The notes: generated from the letters alone by a model not told the origin. Positions 16,389-26,285 are shown, numbered from the stretch's first letter. The stretch: DNA of 64,000 nucleotides from Streptomyces liliiviolaceus (GCF_018070025.1 NZ_JAGPYQ010000001.1:6076001-6140000); one strand, 5' to 3'. A program made the numbers and translations.

Positions 16389-16440
16389 GTCCTGAGGTGA
16401 GTCATGAGGTGACACGTCCCGGTTGTCATGAAGTGACAAC
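16378..16440. repeat. 12-bp tandem repeats and palindrome before the PucR gene
   Basis: Three exact-period 12-bp units (TCATGAGGTGAG, TCCTGAGGTGAG, TCATGAGGTGAC) start at 16378, 16390 and 16402. A degenerate unit follows, then a fifth in phase at 16426 (TCATGAAGTGAC), which is the centre of the perfect inverted repeat GTTGTCA-TGAAG-TGACAAC (16422-16440). The array starts in the last codons of the MFS gene and ends about 100 bases before the PucR start. Probable multi-site operator. Confidence 0.6.
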
Positions 16441-16538
16441 TCCCGGAGGCGCCTCTGTCAGCCCGCGATGAAGCTGGGCAGAATCCGCGCGGGTAACGTC
16501 GGTGTGCCCCACTTCCCGTGTGCGGAAGGAGCCGCCGC

Positions 16539-17801
16539 GTGAACGGATTCCGCATACCGGTGAGCGAGGCCGGGATGACCACCGTGACCGCCGCCGGCGT
16601 CGCCGCCGAAGCGGTGGACGGCCCCTTCAAGTCGTTCCCCTCGGGTCTGCACGACCAGCTCAGACCGTTCTTCGCCGACATCACCGAAGAGGTCGTACGG
16701 GCGATCAGGACCGAGATCCCGGAGTACGCGCGGCCGACGGACGACACGTACATGCAGGTCGTGCACCAGGGGGTGGAGCACGCCCTGCAGGGGTTCCTGC
16801 AGCGGATGGCCGAGCCCGACGGTGACGGGGAGCCCGTACGGGCGACGTATCAGCGCATCGGCCGGGGCGAGGCGGACGAGGGGCGCAGTCTCGACGCCTT
16901 CCAGTCGGCCCTGCGTCTCGGCGCGCGGGTGGCCTGGCGCCGGATCAATGCCCTGGTCGACGCCGATCTGCTGCCGCGCCATGTGCTGGCCGCGTTCGGG
17001 GAGGCGCTGTTCCTGCACCTCGACGAGATGGCGGCCGCGACGACGACCGGGTACACGGAGGCTCGGCTGTACGCGGCGGGCGAGCTGCGGCAGCGGCGTA
17101 CGCGGCTGATCGATCTGCTGATCGTGGATCCGCCCGCGTCGGTCGCGGCCATCACGGAGCTGGCGCGCACCGCGCAGTGGCCGGTGCCCCGTTCACTGGC
17201 CGTGGTCGTCATCGACCGCGGTGCGCGGGCCGCGGGGCCGCCGCCCATCGTGCCGCCGGAGTTCCTGGCACGGTTCGACGTGCAGCCCGCCGTGCTGGTG
17301 GTGCCCGACCCCGAGGGGCCCGGCCGGGCCCGGGCCGTCGCGGGGGCGTTGCAGGGGCTACGGGCCGCCATGGGCCCCAACGTCGCGCTCCAGGAGGGCG
17401 CGAGGTCGCTGCGGTGGGCCGCCGAGGCGCTGGACCTGGCCCGGCGGGGCGTGCTGCCCGACACGCAGATGGTGCGCTGCCGGGACCATCTGGCCACGCT
17501 GCTGCTGTTCCGCGACGAGGCCCTGGTGGACGCGATGGCCGACCGGCATCTGCGTCCGCTGGACGGCGTGCGGCTGCCGCAGCGGGAGCGCCTCGCGGAG
17601 ACGCTGCTCAGCTGGCTGCAGTGCGGGCACAACGCGAGCGAGGTCGCCGCGCGGCTCGCCGTCCATCCACAGACGGTCCGCTATCGCATGCGCCAGCTGG
17701 ACGAACTGTTCGGCGACCGGCTCCACGACCCGACGGCCCAGTTCGAGATGCAACTGGCGCTGCGCGCGCTGAACCTGCGACGGGCGGCGCCTGTGCGGTG
17801 A
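16539..17801 (+). CDS. PucR-type transcriptional regulator
   Basis: A 420-residue regulator with the C-terminal PucR/CdaR helix-turn-helix: LLSWLQCGHNASEVAARL followed by VHPQTVRYRMRQLDELFG. The N-terminal half is all-helical and contains FADITEEVVRAI and the segment FQSALRLGARVAWRR, as in the RsbT co-antagonist-like N-terminal domain found in many Streptomyces PucR-like regulators. GTG start with AAGGAG seven bases upstream. It follows the MFS exporter in the same direction with a repeat array between them, so it may regulate itself, the exporter or the lipid operon. Ligand unknown. Confidence 0.85.
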   Translation: MNGFRIPVSEAGMTTVTAAGVAAEAVDGPFKSFPSGLHDQLRPFFADITEEVVRAIRTEIPEYARPTDDTYMQVVHQGVEHALQGFLQRMAEPDGDGEPVRATYQRIGRGEADEGRSLDAFQSALRLGARVAWRRINALVDADLLPRHVLAAFGEALFLHLDEMAAATTTGYTEARLYAAGELRQRRTRLIDLLIVDPPASVAAITELARTAQWPVPRSLAVVVIDRGARAAGPPPIVPPEFLARFDVQPAVLVVPDPEGPGRARAVAGALQGLRAAMGPNVALQEGARSLRWAAEALDLARRGVLPDTQMVRCRDHLATLLLFRDEALVDAMADRHLRPLDGVRLPQRERLAETLLSWLQCGHNASEVAARLAVHPQTVRYRMRQLDELFGDRLHDPTAQFEMQLALRALNLRRAAPVR

Positions 17802-17862
17802 CGGGGTGACGCGGTGACGCGGTGACGCTCATGGGTGAGCGCGGCGCACCCCCGGGGGATTT

Positions 17863-17901
17863 CCTGGACAGCTGTCCATGTACAGTGGACACCTGTCCAG
17901 G
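17863..17901. promoter_or_regulatory. Twin TGGACA-NN-TGTCCA operators
   Basis: Two copies of the perfect half-site pair TGGACA-NN-TGTCCA, at 17865-17878 and 17886-17899, start exactly 21 bp apart (two helical turns). Together they form a larger palindrome bounded by CCTGGACAG and CTGTCCAGG. They lie directly upstream of the DUF1304-TetR operon and are a strong candidate for binding by two dimers of that TetR repressor. Confidence 0.7.
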
Positions 17902-17933
17902 AAGTATTGCCCCCCCCGAAGGAGCCCACCCCC

Positions 17934-18296
17934 ATGCAGACGCTCGCGAACGTGCTGGTCGGTCTGGTCGCCGTTCTGCACGCCTACATCCTCGTTCTGG
18001 AGATGTTCCTGTGGAAGCGGAAGCCGGGGCGCGGGCTGCACGGGTTCGATCCGGAGATGGCGCGGGCCACCGCCCCGCTCGCCGCCAACCAGGGGCTCTA
18101 CAACGGGTTTCTCGCGGCCGGGCTCGTCTGGGGGTTGATCGCCGACGACCCGACGGGGTTCGCCGCCAAGGTCTTCTTCCTGGTGTGCGTGGTCGTCGCG
18201 GGCCTGTACGGGGCGGCCACCGCGAACCGGCGCATCCTGTTCGCGCAGGCCCTGCCTGGCGCGCTCGCCCTCGCCGCCGTCCTCGTCGCCCGGTGA
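17934..18296 (+). CDS. DUF1304 small membrane protein
   Basis: A 120-residue protein with four predicted membrane helices, matching the DUF1304 family in length and motif content (the conserved HAYILVLEMFLW near residue 16 and a NQGLYNGFLAAGL segment). AAGGAG precedes the ATG by nine bases. The frame extends upstream to 17835 without a ribosome site and through the operators, so the internal ATG is preferred. Function of the family is not established; pairing with a repressor suggests an inducible response. Confidence 0.85.
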   Translation: MQTLANVLVGLVAVLHAYILVLEMFLWKRKPGRGLHGFDPEMARATAPLAANQGLYNGFLAAGLVWGLIADDPTGFAAKVFFLVCVVVAGLYGAATANRRILFAQALPGALALAAVLVAR

Positions 18297-18865
18297 CGTC
18301 CGACCCCCGGGCCGAACGCACACGGGCCAAGTTGCGCCGGGCCCTCCTCGACGAGTGCGCCCGGCGGCCGCTCACGGAGGTGAGCGTCGCGTCGCTGGTG
18401 CGCGCGGCCGGGGTCGGCCGGGCCACGTTCTATCTGCACTACGCCGACCTGGAGGCGCTGGCCGTCGACGCCTGCGCCGATGTCGTACGCGATGCCGTGG
18501 ACGCGCTGCACGCGTGGCGGGGCAGGCCCGATCCCCGGTCGGCGCCGGACGCGCTGCTCGGGTTCTTCGCGGGGCTGCCGCCGCACGCTCCGCTGTACCG
18601 CGGGCTGTTGGCCCCGGGCGGTGGTGGTCCGCTGGGCCGTGTCCTCCATCAGGACCTGCGCGCGCGCAGCCTCGCCGAACGCGAGCTCGCCGGTGCGCCG
18701 CAGGCTCCGCTCGTCGCCTCGGCCGTGGCCGCGACGTTCGCGGGGGTCCTCGCGGACTGGCTGCACGGGCTTGTGGAGGGCTCCCCGGAGGAGATCGCAC
18801 ACGCGGTGTGGCGTCTGCTGGTCGCGTTGCACGCGGTGCCGTGGGAGGGGGTTGGTGACGGATGA
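18293..18865 (+). CDS. TetR-family repressor of the DUF1304 operon
   Basis: A 190-residue TetR regulator. The N-terminal HTH is clear (LTEVSVASLVRAAGVGRATFYLHY), with a divergent helical ligand domain. The GTG start overlaps the DUF1304 stop codon (GTGA). Position and the twin palindromes upstream of the pair support autoregulation. Inducer unknown. Confidence 0.9.
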   Translation: MTSDPRAERTRAKLRRALLDECARRPLTEVSVASLVRAAGVGRATFYLHYADLEALAVDACADVVRDAVDALHAWRGRPDPRSAPDALLGFFAGLPPHAPLYRGLLAPGGGGPLGRVLHQDLRARSLAERELAGAPQAPLVASAVAATFAGVLADWLHGLVEGSPEEIAHAVWRLLVALHAVPWEGVGDG

Positions 18866-18888
18866 GTTCTGCCTGCGGGCCGGTGGGG

Positions 18889-18959
18889 GCTGGTCGCGCA
18901 GTTCCCCGCGCCCCTGACGGGGCGCAGCCCCGCCCTTAGGGGCGCGGGGAACTGCGCAA
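18889..18959. terminator. Facing pair of intergenic repeats (bidirectional terminator candidate)
   Basis: GCGCAGTTCCCCGCGCCCCT and its exact reverse complement face each other across about 22 bases, giving a 20-bp perfect stem between the convergent TetR and GlxA-type genes. Both arms are copies of the dispersed repeat. Confidence 0.6.
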
Positions 18960-19128
18960 CGGGGGCCCGGGGGCGGAGCCCCCGAATCCGTGACGCGAGG
19001 CCCGGCCGGTCAGTAGTGGCGTCAGGACCGCAGCCCCCTCAGGGGCGCGGGGAACTGCGCAACGGGGGTTCGGGGCGGAGCCTCCGAGTCTGTGGCGGGA
19101 GGGCGGGGCGGTCGGCACGGGCGTCAGG
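18938..19128. repeat. Tandem duplication of an ~88-bp unit
   Basis: Units 18938-19026 and 19041-19128 align over their whole length. Both start with the dispersed core AGGGGCGCGGGGAACTGCGC and both end in GCGTCAGG. The second unit supplies the stop codon of the GlxA-type regulator, so the duplicated block includes the 3' edge of that gene. Confidence 0.65.
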
Positions 19129-20182
19129 GGCGTCGGTCCGTTTGGAACGTCCGGCGGTACGCCTGCGGCGACACCCCGATCGCCGCATGCAGATGCTGCC
19201 GCAACGACGCACCCGTGGCGAACCCCACCTCCCCGGCGATCTGATCCACCGCCAGATCACTGGATTCGAGCAACTGCCGCGCCCGCACGACCCGTTGCTG
19301 GATGAGCCAGCGCCCCGGGCTCATCCCGACCTCGTCGTTGAAACGGCGCGCGAACGTCCGCAGACTCATCCGCGCGTGGTCGGCCAGCTCGGCCAGGGTC
19401 AGCGGCTCGTCGAGCCGTTCCAGCGCCCAGTGCCGGGTCGCCGCGGTGCTCGTCGCCGTCGGTCCGGGCACCGGCTGCTCGATGTACTGCGCCTGCCCGC
19501 CGTCACGCCAGGGCGGCACCACGCAGGACCGCGCCACCCGGTTGGCCAGTTCACTGCCGTGGTCCTTGCGCACCAGATGCAGGCAGACGTCCACACCGGA
19601 CGCGGCCCCCGCCGAGGTGAGCAGGGAGCCCTCGTCGACGAACAGCACATCGGCGTCGAGGTCCACGTCCGGGAACATCTGGCGGAACAGCCCGGCCAGC
19701 TGCCAGTGCGTGGTCGCCCGGCGGCCGACCAGCATGCCGGCCGCCGCCAGCACGAAGGCGCCCGTGCAGATGGAGACGATCCGGGTGTCGGGGCGGATGG
19801 ACCTGAGCGCGTCGGCCACCGCCTCGGGCAGGTCGGTGCGGAGGTCCGTCAGCGCGAAGGGCGGGATCACCACGGTGTCGGCCGTACGCAGCACTTCGGG
19901 CCCGTGCTCGACGGTGATGGAGAAGTCCGAGTCGCTGCGCACCGGCCGCCCGTCCACGGTGCAGGTCAGTACCTCGTACCGGCCCTCGGCGGAGCCGAAC
20001 ACCCGGTTGGGGATGCCGAGTTCGAAGGGGTAGACCCCGTCGAGGGCGAGCACGACGACTCGCTCCACATGTCCCTCGTACCCCGGGAGGTCGGGACGTC
20101 CGGACTCCCCCGTCCGCTCCGCGTGCACAGGGCGCGCCCCGCAGTACGTCCGCGTCTGCATCTGCGTATCCGTCCACTGCAT
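19124..20182 (-). CDS. GlxA-type AraC-family regulator (DJ-1/PfpI + HTH)
   Basis: A 352-residue regulator with an N-terminal DJ-1/PfpI-like domain (strand VERVVVLALDGVYPFELG, then the nucleophile-elbow-like SICTGAFVLAAAG) and a C-terminal AraC double HTH (LTLAELADHARMSLRTFARRF and the second helix pair ending in GVSPQAYRRTF). The annotated ATG gives a 38-residue leader; a GTG at 20068 preceded by GAGGGA would give the family's more usual 314 residues and may be the real start. Divergent from the oxidoreductase at 20253, its probable target. Confidence 0.87.
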   Translation of the reverse strand: MQWTDTQMQTRTYCGARPVHAERTGESGRPDLPGYEGHVERVVVLALDGVYPFELGIPNRVFGSAEGRYEVLTCTVDGRPVRSDSDFSITVEHGPEVLRTADTVVIPPFALTDLRTDLPEAVADALRSIRPDTRIVSICTGAFVLAAAGMLVGRRATTHWQLAGLFRQMFPDVDLDADVLFVDEGSLLTSAGAASGVDVCLHLVRKDHGSELANRVARSCVVPPWRDGGQAQYIEQPVPGPTATSTAATRHWALERLDEPLTLAELADHARMSLRTFARRFNDEVGMSPGRWLIQQRVVRARQLLESSDLAVDQIAGEVGFATGASLRQHLHAAIGVSPQAYRRTFQTDRRP

Positions 20183-20252
20183 GGCACGATCCTATCGAAC
20201 AATGGCAATCATGCCATTTCCTCGGTCCCCGAAGCCGGGCAGGCTGAGACGC

Positions 20253-21203
20253 ATGAGCACTGCGAACACGATGCGCGCGATCAGTCAGGACGTCCTCGGC
20301 GGTCCCGAGGTCCTCAAGGAAGTGGAACTGGAGATCCCCAAGCCCGGGCCGAGCGAAGTGCTGGTCAGGGTGCACGCGGCGGGCCTGAACCCGACCGACT
20401 GGAAGCACCGGGCGAACGGCAACTTCCTCGGACGGCCGCCGTTCGTCCTCGGCTGGGACGTCTCCGGGGTCGTCGAGGCCGTCGGCCTCGGTGTCACCGT
20501 GCACAAGCCGGGCGACGAGGTCTTCGGCATGCTGCCCTACCCGTACGGCGTAGGGGCGCACGCCGAATACGTCACCGCGCCCGCCCGGGCCTTCGCCCGC
20601 AAGCCGGCCGAGGTCGACCACGTACAGGCGGGAGCCGTGCCGCTCGCCGCGCTGACCGCCTGGCAGGCGCTGGTCGACACCGCGGACGTCCGGGCGGGGC
20701 AGCGGGTGCTGATCCACGCGGCGGCCGGCGGGGTGGGACATCTGGCCGTCCAGATCGCCAAGGCGCGGGGAGCGTACGTGATCGGCACGGCCAGCTCGGG
20801 GAAGCACGAGTTCCTGCGCGGGCTGGGCGCCGACGAGCTCGTCGACTACCGCGAGACCGATTTCGCCGAGACCGTGCGTGACGTCGACGTCGTCCTGGAC
20901 ACGATCGGGGGCGACTACCGCTCGCGTTCGCTGCGGACGCTGCGCCCGGGCGGGCTGCTGGTGTCGATCCTGCCGTCCGGCTCCCCGGAGCTCGCCGAGG
21001 AGGCGGCGGGGCTCGGCGTGCGGGCGGTGGAACTGCTCGTGGAGGCCGACCAGGCCGGGATGAGTGCCATCGCCGGGCTCGTCGCCGCGGGGACGCTGCG
21101 CGCCACGGTCGCGGAGGTGTTCCCGTTGGCGGAGGCGGCGAAGGCGCACGCGCTGGGCGATACCGGGCGGACGGTGGGCAAGCTCGTCCTTCAGGTGCGG
21201 TAG
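20253..21203 (+). CDS. NADP-dependent quinone oxidoreductase-like protein
   Basis: A 316-residue zinc-independent medium-chain reductase related to quinone oxidoreductases. It carries the GroES-like N-terminal domain (PTDWKHRANGN, then LGWDVSGVV), the cofactor motif HAAAGGVGHLAVQIAKARGA and no structural-zinc cysteine cluster. ATG at 20253, in frame with a second ATG at 20271; the ribosome site is weak. Divergent from a GlxA-type regulator, a common arrangement for inducible reductases. Substrate unknown. Confidence 0.88.
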   Translation: MSTANTMRAISQDVLGGPEVLKEVELEIPKPGPSEVLVRVHAAGLNPTDWKHRANGNFLGRPPFVLGWDVSGVVEAVGLGVTVHKPGDEVFGMLPYPYGVGAHAEYVTAPARAFARKPAEVDHVQAGAVPLAALTAWQALVDTADVRAGQRVLIHAAAGGVGHLAVQIAKARGAYVIGTASSGKHEFLRGLGADELVDYRETDFAETVRDVDVVLDTIGGDYRSRSLRTLRPGGLLVSILPSGSPELAEEAAGLGVRAVELLVEADQAGMSAIAGLVAAGTLRATVAEVFPLAEAAKAHALGDTGRTVGKLVLQVR

Positions 21204-21227
21204 TTCATGCGGTAGTTCTCCGCGGGG

Positions 21228-21257
21228 CCCCGCGACATCACCGATGATGTCGTGGGG
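21228..21257 (+). terminator. Terminator of oxidoreductase gene
   Basis: A 13-bp stem with one mismatch (CCCCGCGACATCA against its complement) and a CCGA loop, 25 bases after the stop codon. Confidence 0.75.
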
Positions 21258-21562
21258 CCTTCCTGGCGTCCGGGACTCCGGCAGCGACCTGACCTGCGGA
21301 CCGACGGCTCCGGCCGTGCGGTTCCCCGCGCCCGCACGGCGCTGTCCGCGCACCCGGGGGCGCACCGCGGGGCGCATTGAAGGTGCGGCACGTCTCCTAA
21401 ACGACAGACATATGTCAATCGAACATGCTGAAATTCCCTCTAACGAGGGTAACTTGCAGGGTGAGGGACGGTGGAGCGGTCTCAAGCTGCGCCACGTCGG
21501 CTCTATGCTCACGGAACGACGTCACCCTGGTCCCCGGTGACCCTGTTGGAGGTGATGTCGTC

Positions 21563-21943
21563 GTGCGCAATAAACCTGGGCCGCACTCCCCGCACCTGCG
21601 TGTGCACCAAGAGCGCGGGCACGCCGTGCTGGAGTTCCACGGCGAGATCGACATCCTCGCCGCGCTGGACATCATTCCCGCGCTGGACGCGGCGACGGGA
21701 CTCCCGGGCGCCCGGGTCGTCCTCGACCTGCGGCACATCGAGTTCTTCGACTGCTCGGGCCTGCGTCTGCTGTACCGGGCCCGTCGCCGGGTCCTCGCCC
21801 AGGGCGGCAGGGTGCACCTGGTCTGCACCCATCCGCTGACCCTGCGCATCCTGCGCGTGACCGAGCTGGCGAAGGTCATGCCGCCGCTGTCGAGCATGGA
21901 CGAGGCCCTGGGGCGCCCGGAGGCCGCCTCGGAGTACTCCTAG
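21563..21943 (+). CDS. STAS-domain anti-sigma factor antagonist
   Basis: A 126-residue single-domain STAS protein of the SpoIIAA/RsbV/BldG class. The phosphorylatable serine sits in the conserved loop FFDCSGLRLLY. Such proteins bind anti-sigma kinases in the unphosphorylated state and release sigma factors; no kinase or sigma gene is adjacent here. The GTG at 21563 has GGAGGTGA seven bases upstream; the frame is open from 21425 but that part shows no domain. It ends seven bases from the convergent tuf gene. Confidence 0.88.
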   Translation: MRNKPGPHSPHLRVHQERGHAVLEFHGEIDILAALDIIPALDAATGLPGARVVLDLRHIEFFDCSGLRLLYRARRRVLAQGGRVHLVCTHPLTLRILRVTELAKVMPPLSSMDEALGRPEAASEYS

Positions 21944-21950
21944 GGCCTGT

Positions 21951-23144
<1,194 letters not shown>

Positions 23145-23221
23145 TGCGAGCCCTCCTGATCACCCGGCGACACGGACGCGCTCCGCCCGGTCGCTCCGCT
23201 CGGTCCGCTCTCCTCGCCTGT

Positions 23222-23242
23222 GCGGTACTTACTCGGTACCGC
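23222..23242. promoter_or_regulatory. Dyad in tuf/ribosomal-protection divergent promoter
   Basis: A perfect 7-bp inverted repeat GCGGTAC-N7-GTACCGC about 78 bases upstream of tuf and 165 upstream of the protection gene. It could be an operator for either or both. Confidence 0.4.
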
Positions 23243-23342
23243 CGTTCGGGCGCCCTGTCCACGCACGGGAAATTCGGTTGCGGCCGACCCACGGGAACGG
23301 GCCATCATGCCCGTGGACCACTCCCCGACCTCAGGAGCTCGC

Positions 23343-23486
23343 ATGCGCCGATTCCTCGGAACCCCTCGCCCCCACCGGACGATCGTTCTTGAGGAACCGA
23401 CCACGCATGAACTCCTGGAACACCGCGCACCCCTCGCGCACCCGCACCCTGAACATCGGCATCCTGGCGCACGTCGACGCCGGTAA
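23343..23486 (+). CDS. Possible upstream (leader) ORF of the protection GTPase
   Basis: ATG preceded by AGGAG at five bases; encodes 47 residues rich in Arg, His and Pro (starts MRRFLGTPRPHRT) and stops 80 bases inside the ribosomal-protection gene in another frame. Position fits a translated leader controlling expression, known for tet(M)-type genes, but no attenuator hairpins are evident, so it may be chance. Confidence 0.25.
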   Translation: MRRFLGTPRPHRTIVLEEPTTHELLEHRAPLAHPHPEHRHPGARRRR

Positions 23487-25344
23487 GACCAGCCTCACCG
23501 AGCGGCTGCTCTTCGACGCGGGCGTCGTCGACCGGCTGGGCAGCGTCGACGCCGGCGACACCCGCACGGACGACGGCGCGATCGAACGGCAGCGCGGCAT
23601 CACCATCCGCTCGGCCGTCGCCGCCTTCACCGCCAGGAACGTGGACTTGGACCGGGCGGGAGAGACGGCCGGGGACGTACAGATCAACCTGATCGACACC
23701 CCGGGGCACTCCGACTTCGTCGCGGAGGTCGAGCGCGCCCTGGAGGTCCTCGACGGAGCGGTCCTGCTGCTGTCCGCCGTGGAGGGCGTGCAGGCCCGGA
23801 CCCGGGTACTGATGAAGACCCTGCGACGGCTCCGCCTGCCCACCCTCGTCTTCGTGAACAAGATCGACCGCGCGGGCGCCCGGGAGGAGGGCCTGCTGGA
23901 CGACATCCGGCGCAGGCTGACCCCGTGCATCGTCCCGCTGACGGGTGTACGTGACATCGGCACCGCCCGCGCCCGGGTCGTACCGCGTGCCGTGGACGAG
24001 CCGCGTACGGCGGAGACGCTCGCCGACGCCGATCCCGGCATCCTGGCGGCGGTCGTGGACGGCCCGCCGCCGACCCCGGACGCACTGCGCGCGGCGCTCG
24101 CCGCGCGGACCGCCGACGGCTCCCTGCACCCGGTCCTCTTCGGCTCGGCGCTCGGCGGCCAGGGCATCGCCGAACTCGTCGAGGCCGTGACCCGGCTGAT
24201 TCCGTCCCCCGGCCCCCTGGAGGAGTCCGGCAGGGTGGAGCCACGCGGCACGGTCTTCGCCGTACGCACCCGGCCCGACGGCGAGCGAACCGCCTATCTC
24301 CGCCTGTACGAGGGGGAGGTGACGTCACGTCAGCGTCTCACCATGCTGCGGCGCGAGGCGGACGGCAGGGAGCGGAGGGTGCCCGGCCGGGCTCTCGGCC
24401 TCGACGTGGTGGGCCGGCCGGGACCGCTCACCGCGGGCAACATCGCCGCGGTGACGGGCCTGCACGGCGTCCGGGTCGGCGACCGCCTCGGCCGGGTCCC
24501 GGACCGCGCCCCGCAGTTCGCCGCCCCCACCCTGGAGACCCTGGTCCGCGCCCGGGACGCCGAACACGCGGCGCCGCTGCGCTCCGCCCTGCTGGCCCTC
24601 GCCGACCAGGACCCGCTGCTGCACGCGCGGCCGGGGCCGGCCGGCAGCACCGCGCTGCTCCTGTACGGGGAGGTGCAGAAGGAGGTCCTCGCCGCGACCC
24701 TCGTACAGGACTTCGGCATCGAGGCGGAGTTCGAGCCGAGCCGGATCCGCCGTCTGGAGCGGCCGGTGGGCACCGGGGAGGCGTACGAGGAGATCCGGCG
24801 GCACGGCCACACCGGGTTCTGGGCGACGGTCGGCCTGCGCGTCGAGCCCGGCCCGCACGGCAGCGGCACGGTCTTCGCGTACGAGACCGAACTGGGCGCC
24901 CTGCCTCGCGCGTTCCACCAGGCCGTCGAGGACACCGTGCACGCCACACTGCTCGGCGGCGGCCCGCACGGCTGGCCGGTGACGGACTGCCGTGTCACGC
25001 TCGTCCGCTCCGGATACGTCGCGCCGCTCAGCACGGCGGGTGACTTCCGCGGGCTCACGCCGGTGGTGCTGCGCCGCGCTCTGGGGCACGCGCGCACCCG
25101 GGTGTACGAGCCGTACCACTCCTTCGAGGCCGACCTGCCCCTCGACGCGCTCGCCCCCGTCACGGCCCGACTCGCGGCCTGTGGAACGGAGTTCGGGGAG
25201 ACCACGGGCGGCAGCACCTCGTGGCTGGTCACGGGCCGGTTGCCCGCCCGGCACGTGCGCGACATCGAGTTGCGGCTGCCCGGTCTGACCCATGGCGAAG
25301 GCGTTTGGTGGTCACGGCCCTCGGGGGACCGTCCGGTGCGCTGA
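23407..25344 (+). CDS. TetM/OtrA-like ribosomal protection GTPase
   Basis: A 645-residue EF-G paralogue of the tetracycline ribosomal protection group (OtrA of S. rimosus is of similar size). GTPase motifs are G1 AHVDAGKTSL, effector RGITI, G3 DTPGHSDF and G4 NKID. After the G domain come a domain II, a short domain III and the EF-G-like domain IV/V with the segment SGYVAPLSTAGDFRGL. Family members dislodge tetracycline from the ribosome, but many chromosomal Streptomyces copies have no tested resistance role. The ATG at 23407 has only a distant GAGGAA; a small upstream ORF starting at 23343 with a better ribosome site overlaps it out of frame. Confidence 0.9.
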   Translation: MNSWNTAHPSRTRTLNIGILAHVDAGKTSLTERLLFDAGVVDRLGSVDAGDTRTDDGAIERQRGITIRSAVAAFTARNVDLDRAGETAGDVQINLIDTPGHSDFVAEVERALEVLDGAVLLLSAVEGVQARTRVLMKTLRRLRLPTLVFVNKIDRAGAREEGLLDDIRRRLTPCIVPLTGVRDIGTARARVVPRAVDEPRTAETLADADPGILAAVVDGPPPTPDALRAALAARTADGSLHPVLFGSALGGQGIAELVEAVTRLIPSPGPLEESGRVEPRGTVFAVRTRPDGERTAYLRLYEGEVTSRQRLTMLRREADGRERRVPGRALGLDVVGRPGPLTAGNIAAVTGLHGVRVGDRLGRVPDRAPQFAAPTLETLVRARDAEHAAPLRSALLALADQDPLLHARPGPAGSTALLLYGEVQKEVLAATLVQDFGIEAEFEPSRIRRLERPVGTGEAYEEIRRHGHTGFWATVGLRVEPGPHGSGTVFAYETELGALPRAFHQAVEDTVHATLLGGGPHGWPVTDCRVTLVRSGYVAPLSTAGDFRGLTPVVLRRALGHARTRVYEPYHSFEADLPLDALAPVTARLAACGTEFGETTGGSTSWLVTGRLPARHVRDIELRLPGLTHGEGVWWSRPSGDRPVR

Positions 25345-25440
25345 CGGGCACAGGCCGGAGCCGCGCGCAGGCGTACGCCAACCCGCCTGTCTGGCGCGGC
25401 ATTTGGCGGGCACAAGGAAGGAGGAAGGAGGACGGTCCAC

Positions 25441-26091
25441 ATGACGACGTCTCTTAAGCGCGTGCCCGGATGGGCGAAGGTCGTGAGTGCCGTCGTGCTG
25501 GTTCTGGTGGTGCTCTTCGCCGGTCTTCGGTGGAGCCTGCTGCCCGGACTGGGCGACGTGTTCGGCGAGGAGACCCATGACCGGACGGGGCCCACGCTCC
25601 TCAAGTCCATCCAGGACATCAGCCGTTACGACGCCGCCTCGGGCAACTTCCAGGTGGTGGTGGATCTGGAGAAGGACACCAAGTATCTGCCGGACGCGGT
25701 CCGGGGCACCCGCACCCTGTACGTGGGGGCGGGCACCGTCGACTCCTATGTCGACCTCGGAAAGATCCGCGACAAGGACGTGCAGGTCAACGAGGACCGC
25801 ACATCGGCGACGCTCAGGCTCCCCCACGCCGCCCTGGGCAAGCCGGCACTGGACCCCGACCACTCGTACGCAGTCTCCAAGCAGCGCGGTCTCCTCGACC
25901 GGCTCGGCGACGTCTTCTCGGACAACCCGAACGACGAGCGGGCCGTCCAGCGGCTCGCCGCCCGGCACATCGGTGACGCCGCCAAGGACAGCGAGCTGAC
26001 CGCCCGTGCCGAGGAGAACACCACCGGCATGCTCAAGGGGCTGCTGGGCTCGCTCGGGTTCAAGGAGGTGCGGGTGACCTACGGGACCTGA
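25441..26091 (+). CDS. DUF4230 membrane-anchored protein
   Basis: A 216-residue protein with one N-terminal membrane helix (about residues 12-34) and an extracytoplasmic DUF4230 domain, recognisable from IQDISRYDAASGNFQVVVD and the strand-rich centre. An AAGGAGGAAGGAGG-type purine tract precedes the ATG. Function of the family is unknown. It stands alone and ends in two hairpins. Confidence 0.82.
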   Translation: MTTSLKRVPGWAKVVSAVVLVLVVLFAGLRWSLLPGLGDVFGEETHDRTGPTLLKSIQDISRYDAASGNFQVVVDLEKDTKYLPDAVRGTRTLYVGAGTVDSYVDLGKIRDKDVQVNEDRTSATLRLPHAALGKPALDPDHSYAVSKQRGLLDRLGDVFSDNPNDERAVQRLAARHIGDAAKDSELTARAEENTTGMLKGLLGSLGFKEVRVTYGT

Positions 26092-26101
26092 GCCCTCGGT
26101 C

Positions 26102-26176
26102 GGGCGCCGTCCGCCGAGGTCGGCGCCCCGTGCACGACCGCGCCCGCGAGCAGCTCCAAGCGCAGCTCGCGGGCGC
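26102..26176 (+). terminator. Two consecutive hairpins after DUF4230 gene
   Basis: An 8-bp stem (26102-26109 with 26121-26128) followed by a perfect 12-bp stem (26140-26151 with 26165-26176). Together they probably terminate the DUF4230 transcript. Confidence 0.65.
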
Positions 26177-26285
26177 ATTCACGTCCCGGCCCGAATGCTC
26201 CGAAGAGGCTTGTTGCAGCGGCATCTTCGACAGATCAAAGGGTATGCGGGTTCCACCACACCGCAGTCTCAAACTGGAGGGTTGC

